Position numbers and translations under genes: made by a program. Below the pieces are notes generated by a model. The model did no database searches. It had not been told where the DNA came from and saw only the letters and a program-made list of their open reading frames with translations. From JBBTQZ01 sp038065435 (GTDB lineage: Bacteria; Patescibacteriota; Minisyncoccia; Phycocordibacterales; WO2-35-19), in NCBI GenBank assembly GCA_038065435.1, contig JBBTQZ010000044.1:1-12631 (forward strand): a stretch of DNA of 12,631 nt. The letters are read 5' to 3'. Below, piece by piece: positions 6,314 to 12,631 of this stretch; within the stretch, counting starts at the first letter, position 1; each line of letters begins with the position of its first letter.

Positions 6314-6538
6314 CTATTTTTCAATGGCCTTGGCTTTAGCTTTCTTTTCTTTTTTCGCCAATTTAGCATGTACGTCTACAACTTGCCTACCTTTGTACTT
6401 ACCGCAGACCATACAAATAGCATGTGGAGCTTTTGGTGAACCACAGTCTTTGCACAAAGTGGTAAGAGAAACCTCCAGAGCATGATGGCTCCTAGTATTT
6501 CCCCTCTGACTTCTCGTATGTCGCATTCTTACTACCAT
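6314..6538 (-). CDS. rpmF: 50S ribosomal protein L32
   Basis: Small zinc-ribbon protein of the large ribosomal subunit. The 74 residues match the family along their length: RHTRSQRGNTRSHHAL at the N-terminus, the ribbon Cys pairs C29/C32 and C42/C45 (LCKDCGSPKAPHAICMVCG), then YKGRQVV. All four zinc ligands are present, so this is the zinc-binding form. A Lys/Ala-rich tail (59-74) extends beyond the usual end. The N-terminus MVVRMRH replaces the common MAVPKRK. It starts 12 nt after the rnhB stop, without a Shine-Dalgarno sequence; TATGAT ends exactly 6 nt before its ATG. Confidence 0.95.
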   Translation of the reverse strand: MVVRMRHTRSQRGNTRSHHALEVSLTTLCKDCGSPKAPHAICMVCGKYKGRQVVDVHAKLAKKEKKAKAKAIEK

Positions 6539-6544
6539 ATAAAC

Positions 6545-6550
6545 ATCATA
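6545..6550 (-). promoter_or_regulatory. Candidate -10 box, leaderless rpmF
   Basis: TATGAT (6550-6545 on the minus strand; 5 of 6 consensus bases) is followed by GTTTAT and then the rpmF ATG. The 6-nt spacing is the same as for smc and dnaE. A -35 was not identified, and readthrough from rnhB is also possible. Confidence 0.4.
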
Positions 6551-7165
6551 CTATATTTTAATTTTTTTGCAAAAAGTAAACCGATGGAGTGGGCAGGTCC
6601 CCAATTTTTTGATCAGCTTTCGGTGCAAGGCTGTGCCGTAGCCTTTGTGGATGGCAAAGCCGTATTGAGGATATTTGCTGGCTAGGCGGCACATAAGGGC
6701 ATCGCGGGAGACTTTGGCCACTATAGAAGCGCAGGCAATAAAAACATCTTTTTCATCCCCTTTTATTATGGTCTTCTGATTTTTATATTTTGGCGGCGCT
6801 TTGAGCAACCCATCCAACCGAAACTGTGGAGGGTCACCCTCCCCCAAAAATGTGTGATGTAATTTGTTGAGGGATCTGTTGACTCCGAGCTGAATTGCCT
6901 TTGAGATACCCTGTTTGTCTATAACTTTGTTTGAGATGTGGGACACAGAGAATCCAATCTTTTTTGCTTTTTGTAATTCCAAAAACTTTTTGTAAATTTC
7001 TTCTCTTTTATTTGGAGTGAGCTTTTTTGAATCTCTCAACTTATCACCAAAAATGTTTTTAAGTATGGAGTTGCCTGCCCTTTTTCCTGCAACAAAAGCT
7101 CCGACCGTTACTGGCCCTGCAAGTGGTCCTCTCCCCGCCTCATCCACCCCTATTATCAATTTCAT
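6551..7165 (-). CDS. rnhB: Ribonuclease HII
   Basis: Cleaves RNA in RNA-DNA hybrids and at single ribonucleotides in DNA. From the ATG at 7165 it is 204 residues, normal for the family. The family start motif MKLIIGVDEAGRGPLAGPV carries D8 and E9; D118 (RLDGL) and D155 (ASIVAKVSRD) complete the four-acidic-residue active site. An upstream in-frame GTG at 7201 would add 12 residues (MGKFHNRIIIQS), but it lies inside dnaE, and the family normally begins at or near the chosen Met. TATAAT ends 7 nt before this ATG. It is first in the minus-strand block; rpmF follows after 12 nt. Confidence 0.95.
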   Translation of the reverse strand: MKLIIGVDEAGRGPLAGPVTVGAFVAGKRAGNSILKNIFGDKLRDSKKLTPNKREEIYKKFLELQKAKKIGFSVSHISNKVIDKQGISKAIQLGVNRSLNKLHHTFLGEGDPPQFRLDGLLKAPPKYKNQKTIIKGDEKDVFIACASIVAKVSRDALMCRLASKYPQYGFAIHKGYGTALHRKLIKKLGTCPLHRFTFCKKIKI

Positions 7166-7180
7166 ACTTTGTATTATAAT
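7153..7180 (+). promoter_or_regulatory. dnaE promoter (plus-strand half of a bidirectional promoter)
   Basis: TTATCA (7153-7158), a 16-nt spacer and TATAAT (7175-7180) are followed by GCGGTT and the dnaE ATG at 7187. The -10 boxes of both directions share the 8-bp palindrome ATTATAAT (7173-7180). The -35 lies inside the first codons of rnhB. A start 6-7 nt after the -10 coincides with the ATG, implying a leaderless mRNA. Confidence 0.65.
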
Positions 7181-7200
7181 GCGGTTATGAAATTTGCCCA
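7173..7200 (-). promoter_or_regulatory. rnhB promoter (minus-strand half of a bidirectional promoter)
   Basis: On the minus strand TGGGCA (7200-7195), a 16-nt spacer and TATAAT (7178-7173) are followed by ACAAAGT and the rnhB ATG at 7165. The predicted start is at or next to the ATG, so the mRNA should be leaderless. The -35 lies inside the first codons of dnaE. Confidence 0.6.
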
Positions 7201-10200
7201 CCTACATACCCATAGCCATTATTCCCTGCTTCAAGCTTTGCCCAAGATTCCAGAGCTGGTAGAGGCGGCAAAAAAGGATGGTATGGAAGCTTTGGCGCTT
7301 ACAGATAATGGTAATCTTTATGGAGCTATAGAATTTTATAAAGAATGCAAAAAAGCAGGTATAAAACCAATTATAGGAGTAGATTTCTATCTCGCTAGTA
7401 GAACTAGACACGACAAACAAGCGAGTATAGATAAAGAAAGACACAGATTGATTTTGCTTGCAAAAGACGGAGTAGGCTATAAAAATTTATTGAAGCTCGT
7501 GTCCGTATCTTACCTAGAAGGATTTTATTATAAACCTAGGATTGATCACGAGACACTAGAAAAATATGCAGAAGGACTCCTAGCCATTTCAAGTTCGTGG
7601 AGTGGGGATATTTCTACTTTTTTGCGTGGCCATAACAAAGAGAAAGCCAAAGAACTTATAGATTTTTACAAAAATATTTTTGCTAAAGAAAATAATAGCG
7701 ATTTTTATATAGAGATCACCAAACATCCAGAGATATCGGGCCACAACGAGCATATGGTAGAACTTGCCAAATTTGCAAAAAATAATGAAATACCGACAGT
7801 AGCGTCGCATGATGTTTACTATATAAACAAAGAAGATCGTGAAGCGAGAGATACTCTTATGGCTGTCATGCAAGGCCATATACCAGATAATACGTGGCAG
7901 GGTGAAGGTGAAAAAGATTTTTCTTTTTTGCCTGCAAAAGAGGTAGAAGAGAGCTTTATAAATGAACCTGAAGCACTATTCAATAATAGAAAGATTGTGG
8001 GTATCTGTAACCTAGAATTAGATCTTGGGCAGTGGGTTTTCCCGCCTTTGAAGATAGCATCTGGTAGAAATGCAGATGAAGAGTTGCGCCATCTCGCATT
8101 TAACGGGATACGAAAAAGCGGTCTTACAGAAAATGAGGAAGTGCTAAAAAGATTGGAATATGAACTGGAGATTATAAAAAACAAAGGCTTCTCGCCTTAT
8201 TTTTTGGTGGTGGCCGATCTTCTAAAATATGCTCATGAACACGGTATTCTCTCCAATATTAGAGGCTCTGTATCTGGTTCTCTGGTCACTTATACTGCGG
8301 GTATTACAAATATAAACCCCTTAGAGTATGAAATACCTTTTGAGAGATTTCTAAATCCCGATAGACCGTCGGCGCCGGATATAGATATGGATTTTGCCGA
8401 TGATCGTAGAGACGAAATAATTGAGTATGCTCGCCAAAAATATGGTAGTGATCGTGTTGCCCAGATCGGTACTTTCGGCACCATGATGGCTCGTGGTAGC
8501 GTGAGAGACACGGCTAGGGCTATGGGTTTCCCTTATACGGTTGGAGATAGGATAGCCAAGCTCATACCTTTCGGTAGTCAAGGTTTTCCTATGAGCATAG
8601 ACAGAGCCATAGAGATTACTCCAGAATTGAAAAAGCTTTATGGAGAAGATGCAGATAGCAAGAAAATAATAGATATGGCAAGAAAAATAGAAGGATGTGC
8701 TAGGCATATCTCTGTGCATGCGGCGGGAGTGGTTATTTCTCCTGGACCTTTGACTGATTATACTGCCCTGCAATTTGATCCAAAATCCGACAGTTCAAAT
8801 GAAAGTGGGCACAACAAAGTCATCACTCAATACGACATGTATTCTATAGAAGAAGCGGGTCTTTTGAAATTTGATTTTTTGGGTTTGAAAAATTTATCAA
8901 TAATCGCAAAGACTCTAGAGCTGGTCAAAAAACTGCGAAATTTAGAAATAGATATCCAAAATATTCCAATAGATGATAAGCGAACTTTTGAAATGCTTGC
9001 TCGAGGCGAAACAGCAGACACCTTTCAGCTCAATGGTGACGGCATGACCAGGTTTCTAGTAGAGCTCAAACCATCCAGCATTCACGATATAAACGCTATG
9101 GTGGCTCTTTATCGCCCGGGCCCTATGCAGTTTATTCCTCAATATATAGAACGCAAACATAATCCCAAAAAGATTTCCTATCTTGATGCCAAACTTGAGC
9201 CAATTCTGAAAAAAACTTATGGCATTTTGGTTTATCAAGATGATCTGCTTATAATGGCTCACGATCTAGCCGGCTATTCTTGGGGAGAAGTGGATAAATT
9301 TCGCAAAGCCGTGGGTAAAAAGATCCCCGCAGAGATGGCTGAACAAAAGCAGAAATTTATAAAAGGTTGTATGGAGCATTCTCTTTGGACAGAAAAAAAA
9401 TCCAGTGAGATATGGCAATGGATAGAGCCGTTTGCGGCTTATGGTTTCAATAAAGCGCACTCTGTTTCTTATGGTAGAGTAGCCTACCAGACAGCTTATC
9501 TCAAAGCCAATTTCCCCGGTGAATATATGAGAGCCGTACTTTCTTCTGAATCTGGAGATACTGAAAAAGTAGCCGAATCTGTAAAGGAGTGCAAAAGAAT
9601 CGGTCTTGAAGTTCTCCCGCCAGATATCAACGAAAGTTTTAGCGACTTTACTTTAGTGCCGGGCTCGGACCCGGCCACTATCCGTTTTGGACTGACGACG
9701 ATAAAGAATTTTGGTGAAGGTATCGCTGGGGTGATCACTCAAGAGCGCAAACAAAATGGTTCGTTCAAAAATCTAGAAGATTTTCTTTCTCGTATTCATG
9801 ATCGCAATCTCAACAAGAAGTCTTTGGAAGCGCTTATAAAAAGTGGTGCTATGGACAGGTTTGGAGAAAGAGGTCAGATGCTTGCTAATATGGAAAATCT
9901 TTTGGAATACAATAAAGAATCTATGGACAATAAGACACAAGATTCACTTTTCTCATCCGAGAGTCAAAATGGCTATTCACCTCTAAGCCTCCAGATCGTT
10001 TCTCCGGCGCCTTTAGAGGAGAAACTTTCTTGGGAGAAAGAACTGCTCGGGCTTTATATTTCTGGGCATCCTATGGACCGTTTCAAAGACAAGCTTGAAA
10101 ACCAAAAAACAAACCTCAATCTTATAAAAGAAAATTCCAAAGAGAATGATATAGTGGTTGTAGGTGGGCTTATATCTGAAGTGAGAGATGTGATGACTAA

Positions 10201-10390
10201 AACATCCGAAAAAATGCTTTTCATCAAATTTACCGATCTTACCGGGGAAATAGAGCTTGTGGTTTTCCCGCGAACCCTAGAAGAATTTAAAGATATTTTT
10301 CTTCCTGATCAATGTGTTGCTGTAAAAGCTAAAGTATCTATACGCAATGGCGAAAAGAGTTTAATTGCCGAAAAAGCCAAGAAGTTGTAA
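7187..10390 (+). CDS. dnaE: DNA polymerase III alpha subunit (DnaE type)
   Basis: Replicative DNA polymerase catalytic subunit, 1067 residues from the ATG at 7187 (an in-frame TTG at 7169 is less likely). The PHP domain begins MKFAHLHTHSHYSLL. The catalytic Asp residues are D398 and D400 in PDIDMDF and D563 in KFDFLGLKN. Tandem helix-hairpin-helix sequence follows (GFNKAHSVSYG, then the LNKKSLEALIKSGAMD region). QDSLF (918-922) fits the beta-clamp-binding motif QxxLF. A C-terminal OB fold (IVVVGGLISEVRDVMTKT onward) reaches almost to the last residue, so the tau-binding tail of E. coli DnaE (1160 residues) is absent. Several PHP metal positions depart from the active form: TDNG (N41) for TDHG, GVDFYLA for GVEFYLA and SHDVYY for NDVHY. 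PHP proofreading is therefore uncertain. It probably forms an operon with thrS, 9 nt downstream. Confidence 0.96.
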   Translation: MKFAHLHTHSHYSLLQALPKIPELVEAAKKDGMEALALTDNGNLYGAIEFYKECKKAGIKPIIGVDFYLASRTRHDKQASIDKERHRLILLAKDGVGYKNLLKLVSVSYLEGFYYKPRIDHETLEKYAEGLLAISSSWSGDISTFLRGHNKEKAKELIDFYKNIFAKENNSDFYIEITKHPEISGHNEHMVELAKFAKNNEIPTVASHDVYYINKEDREARDTLMAVMQGHIPDNTWQGEGEKDFSFLPAKEVEESFINEPEALFNNRKIVGICNLELDLGQWVFPPLKIASGRNADEELRHLAFNGIRKSGLTENEEVLKRLEYELEIIKNKGFSPYFLVVADLLKYAHEHGILSNIRGSVSGSLVTYTAGITNINPLEYEIPFERFLNPDRPSAPDIDMDFADDRRDEIIEYARQKYGSDRVAQIGTFGTMMARGSVRDTARAMGFPYTVGDRIAKLIPFGSQGFPMSIDRAIEITPELKKLYGEDADSKKIIDMARKIEGCARHISVHAAGVVISPGPLTDYTALQFDPKSDSSNESGHNKVITQYDMYSIEEAGLLKFDFLGLKNLSIIAKTLELVKKLRNLEIDIQNIPIDDKRTFEMLARGETADTFQLNGDGMTRFLVELKPSSIHDINAMVALYRPGPMQFIPQYIERKHNPKKISYLDAKLEPILKKTYGILVYQDDLLIMAHDLAGYSWGEVDKFRKAVGKKIPAEMAEQKQKFIKGCMEHSLWTEKKSSEIWQWIEPFAAYGFNKAHSVSYGRVAYQTAYLKANFPGEYMRAVLSSESGDTEKVAESVKECKRIGLEVLPPDINESFSDFTLVPGSDPATIRFGLTTIKNFGEGIAGVITQERKQNGSFKNLEDFLSRIHDRNLNKKSLEALIKSGAMDRFGERGQMLANMENLLEYNKESMDNKTQDSLFSSESQNGYSPLSLQIVSPAPLEEKLSWEKELLGLYISGHPMDRFKDKLENQKTNLNLIKENSKENDIVVVGGLISEVRDVMTKTSEKMLFIKFTDLTGEIELVVFPRTLEEFKDIFLPDQCVAVKAKVSIRNGEKSLIAEKAKKL

Positions 10391-10393
10391 TAT
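10388..10393 (+). promoter_or_regulatory. Weak -10-like box before thrS
   Basis: TAATAT, which includes the dnaE stop codon TAA, ends 6 nt before the thrS ATG. It matches only 4 of 6 consensus bases, but its spacing repeats that of the smc, rpmF and dnaE starts. There is no Shine-Dalgarno sequence and no T-box leader. Co-transcription with dnaE is equally plausible. Confidence 0.3.
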
Positions 10394-10399
10394 AAATTT

Positions 10400-11617
10400 A
10401 TGAGTGAATTGAATAAAAACGATCACAGAGAAATTGGGCGAGAGTTGGACCTTTTTACTTTTAGTGATTTAGTTGGTAGCGGTCTCCCCCTCTGGACCCC
10501 TAAGGGGACAATAGTTAGGGAAGAGCTAGATAAATTTGTATGGGAACTTAGGTCAAAACACGAATATGGCAGGGTCACTATCCCCCACATTACAAAAAAG
10601 GATTTATATGAGACTAGTGGTCATTGGGACAAATTTTCTGAAGAACTTTTCAGAATAACTTCGCGGGAAGGAAGAGAAATGGCTCTCAAGCCAATGAATT
10701 GTCCCCATCACACCCAAATATTTGCCAGAAAACCTCATTCCTACAGAGAGATGCCTCAGAGATATGCCGAAACTACAATGGTATATCGCGACGAACAATC
10801 TGGTGAACTTGGTGGGCTTACTCGCGTGCTTTCTATAACCCAAGATGATTCCCATGTTTTTTGCAGAACCAGCCAGATAAAAGAAGAATTTATGATCATA
10901 TGGGATGTGGTGGATTCATTCTACAAAATATTTGGGTTTACTTTGCGAGTCAGACTTTCATTTAGAGATCCTAAAGAGCCACAAAAATATTTGGGTACAA
11001 AAGAAATTTGGGATAAGGCCGAAAAGGAACTTACGGAAATAGCAGAGGAACGAAGAGCAGACTTTTTTGAGGGACAGGGAGAGGCAGCTCTGTATGGTCC
11101 TAAACTCGATTTTATGGCCAAAAATTCTGCTGGTCGGGAGTGGCAAGTAGCCACCATACAGCTTGATATGAATCTGCCAGATCGTTTCGACTTAGTATGT
11201 ATAAACGAAAAAGGAGAAAAAGAGAGAATAGTAATGATACACTCTGCTATCACAGGCTCTCTGGAGCGATGTACAGCTGTACTACTTGAACATTTTGAAG
11301 GCGTTTTGCCCACTTGGCTTTCGCCGGTGCAAGTGAGATTACTGCCGATAAGCGAGAAGCATAATGATTATGCAAAAAAAGTTTACGATAACTTGATAGA
11401 AAATGGGATAAGAACAGAAATAGATCAAGATAACGAAACTTTGGGCAAGAAAATCCGGGACGCCAAACTAATGAAAATTCCTTATCTTTTGGTCATTGGC
11501 GATAAGGAAGTTGAGTCAAACCAAGTAACTGTCGAATCTCGCCAAGGTAACGAAGGTTCTCAAAAACTAGAAAAATTCTTAGAAAAAATTCAAAAAGAAA
11601 TTAAAGAGAGAAATTAA
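10400..11617 (+). CDS. thrS: Threonyl-tRNA synthetase, minimal form lacking TGS and editing domains
   Basis: Class II synthetase that charges tRNA-Thr. It is 405 residues against 642 in E. coli. The catalytic domain starts at once (DHREIGRELDLFTFSDLVGSGLPLWTPKG) with motif 1 around 27-45, motif 2 at VYRDEQSGELGGLTRV (R130) and motif 3 at GSLER (R290). The zinc ligands that select threonine are kept: C101 (MNCPHH), H152 (DDSHVF) and H281 (MIHSAITG). The anticodon-binding domain spans about 308-400. The N-terminal TGS domain and the editing domain that clears Ser-tRNA-Thr are absent. Truncation by frameshift is unlikely, because dnaE ends 9 nt upstream. NCPHH replaces the more common NCPGH. Its stop overlaps the convergent gyrB stop. 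Confidence 0.95.
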   Translation: MSELNKNDHREIGRELDLFTFSDLVGSGLPLWTPKGTIVREELDKFVWELRSKHEYGRVTIPHITKKDLYETSGHWDKFSEELFRITSREGREMALKPMNCPHHTQIFARKPHSYREMPQRYAETTMVYRDEQSGELGGLTRVLSITQDDSHVFCRTSQIKEEFMIIWDVVDSFYKIFGFTLRVRLSFRDPKEPQKYLGTKEIWDKAEKELTEIAEERRADFFEGQGEAALYGPKLDFMAKNSAGREWQVATIQLDMNLPDRFDLVCINEKGEKERIVMIHSAITGSLERCTAVLLEHFEGVLPTWLSPVQVRLLPISEKHNDYAKKVYDNLIENGIRTEIDQDNETLGKKIRDAKLMKIPYLLVIGDKEVESNQVTVESRQGNEGSQKLEKFLEKIQKEIKERN

Positions 11618-12630
11618 ATATCAATAGTAGCCAATTTAGCATTGGATTGGATAAAAGATTTACGAGCCGGGACATCGGTACCCATGAGAATATCAAAGAT
11701 GCGATCTGCCTCCCCTGCTTCCACTACCGTAACTTGTTTCAATATACGCCGTTTAGGGTCCATAGTGGTCTCCCAGAGCTCTTCAGAGTTCATTTCTCCC
11801 AAGCCTTTGTAGCGTTGGACGGATATCTTCGGAGTACGGGTTTCGATTTTTGAATCTGATCCTTCTTCATTATCGTCAAATCTTTCTTCGTCCTCCATAG
11901 CTTCAGCGGCGGAGGGGCCGAGTACTTTAGCTTTATCTTCATCGGTGTAGGCATAATGTATCTCTTTCCCCCTTTTTATTTTATAAAGTGGTGGTTGAGC
12001 AATATAGATGAATCCACCATCAATGAGTGGTCTAAAATATCTATACAATAAAGTCAAAATAAGAGTTCGAATATGGGCACCATCTACATCGGCATCAGTC
12101 GCTATTATAACCTTATGATAGCGAAGTTTAGTTATATCAAAAGTGTCTCCTATTGCTGTTCCTAGCGCCACGACCAAATTTTTTATCTGTTCTGAAGCGA
12201 GCATTCTATCAAGCCGAGCTCTCTCTATATTTAAAATTTTTCCTCTTAATGGCAGGATAGCTTGAGTTCGCCTGTCTCTACCAGTTTTAGCGGTACCACC
12301 AGCAGAATCTCCTTCCACAATAAATAATTCAGATTCTTCGGCGGATTTGCTTTGACAATCCGCTAGTTTGCCCGGCAAAGTCATCCCTTCCAGAGCGCCC
12401 TTTCTCAAAATAGAATCTTTAGCTGCTTTAGCCGCTTTGCGAGCTCTAAGAGCTAGCACCACTTTGTTTATTATGGCTCTTGCGTCGTCGGGGTTTTCCT
12501 CTAAAAATTCGCTAAAAGCATTGCCAAACACTTCTTCCACCATGCTTCTTGCCTCTACGCTCCCGAGCTTGGCTTTGGGCTGCCCCTCAAACTGAATTTC
12601 ACGCAGTTTTATGGAGACAACCGCAGTCAG
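11614..12630 (-). CDS. gyrB: DNA gyrase subunit B, C-terminal 338 residues (5' end outside the window)
   Basis: ATPase subunit of gyrase, which introduces negative supercoils with GyrA. The frame is open to the window edge; the fragment begins LTAVVSIKLREIQFEGQPKAKLGS, the end of the transducer domain. The TOPRIM domain follows, with EGDSAGG (106-112), PLRGKILN and DADVDGAHIRTL (179-190), then QRYKGLGEMN (272-281), WETTMDPKRR and the terminal FIQSNAKLATIDI. All expected metal-binding acidic residues in this part are present. An acidic, low-complexity stretch (about 238-265, EAMEDEERFDDNEEGSDS) sits between TOPRIM and QRYKGLGEMN. The QRYKGLGEMN and TMDP context favours GyrB over ParE, though ParE cannot be fully excluded from a fragment. 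The ATG at 12543 is internal and not the start. Confidence 0.93.
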   Translation of the reverse strand: MTAVVSIKLREIQFEGQPKAKLGSVEARSMVEEVFGNAFSEFLEENPDDARAIINKVVLALRARKAAKAAKDSILRKGALEGMTLPGKLADCQSKSAEESELFIVEGDSAGGTAKTGRDRRTQAILPLRGKILNIERARLDRMLASEQIKNLVVALGTAIGDTFDITKLRYHKVIIATDADVDGAHIRTLILTLLYRYFRPLIDGGFIYIAQPPLYKIKRGKEIHYAYTDEDKAKVLGPSAAEAMEDEERFDDNEEGSDSKIETRTPKISVQRYKGLGEMNSEELWETTMDPKRRILKQVTVVEAGEADRIFDILMGTDVPARKSFIQSNAKLATIDI

Positions 12631-12631
12631 G

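Noticed and set aside
7166..7201. Longer forms of rnhB (GTG at 7201) and dnaE (TTG at 7169)
   Set aside because: Both would make the genes overlap, use rare starts and add residues unlike the family N-termini. The inner ATGs give canonical MKLIIGVDEAGRG and MKFAHLHTHS starts and sit 6-7 nt after TATAAT boxes.
8351..8773. A 140-codon minus-strand frame inside dnaE, and similar frames opposite thrS, rnc and gyrB
   Set aside because: All lie wholly inside well-identified genes, have no recognisable domains and no start signals. They are antisense shadows.
10400..10460. ThrRS shortened by a frameshift or assembly error
   Set aside because: The sequence before the ATG is the dnaE OB fold in full, with a clean stop 9 nt upstream. 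No TGS or editing-domain residues appear in any frame there.
1..12631. tRNA genes, CRISPR arrays, insertion sequences, prophage or toxin-antitoxin modules
   Set aside because: None was seen. All gaps between genes other than the rRNA leader are about 105 bp or less, and repeats are limited to the inverted repeats listed.

Overview
This window looks like core chromosome from a member of the Candidate Phyla Radiation (Patescibacteria), most likely a parcubacterium. The reasons are the first bases of a 16S rRNA gene of the 'GGCGGCGTGGATAAGGCATG' type, moderately AT-rich DNA, very tight gene packing, and several shortened or simplified housekeeping proteins. UGA is used as a normal stop (at the end of rnr), which argues against the UGA-glycine code of Gracilibacteria and Absconditabacteria. 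No mobile element, CRISPR array, tRNA gene or obvious transferred gene is visible. The organism assignment is inference from a short rRNA stretch plus gene content.

Layout: (1) 1-57, the 5' end of 16S rRNA on the minus strand, running out of the window; its structured leader and a near-consensus promoter fill 58-316. (2) Head to head with it on the plus strand, rnr (RNase R), ending in a 20-bp perfect inverted repeat that carries both its own stop codon and that of the convergent smc. (3) A minus-strand block from 7165 to 2362: rnhB, rpmF, nusB fused to a Nudix domain, rnc, and a short SMC protein with no recognisable hinge. (4) A plus-strand pair dnaE-thrS, divergent from rnhB across only 21 bp. 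(5) The C-terminal part of gyrB on the minus strand, tail to tail with thrS and sharing a TTAA across both stop codons.

The genes serve stable-RNA synthesis and maturation (16S rRNA, NusB, RNase III, RNase R, L32) and chromosome replication or maintenance (DnaE, RNase HII, SMC, GyrB), plus one tRNA synthetase. The order rpmF...rnc-smc recalls the rpmF-plsX-fab-acpP-rnc-smc neighbourhood of many bacteria with the lipid genes missing, as expected for a lineage lacking fatty acid synthesis.

Most notable: a hinge-less 732-residue SMC whose exact midpoint is a hydrophobic helical segment; an in-frame NusB-Nudix fusion with a degenerate Nudix box; a ThrRS lacking TGS and editing domains; an RNase III with Asn at a usual metal-ligand Asp; and a repeated pattern of TATAAT-like boxes ending 6-7 nt before start codons, implying leaderless mRNAs, including a palindromic -10 shared by rnhB and dnaE.
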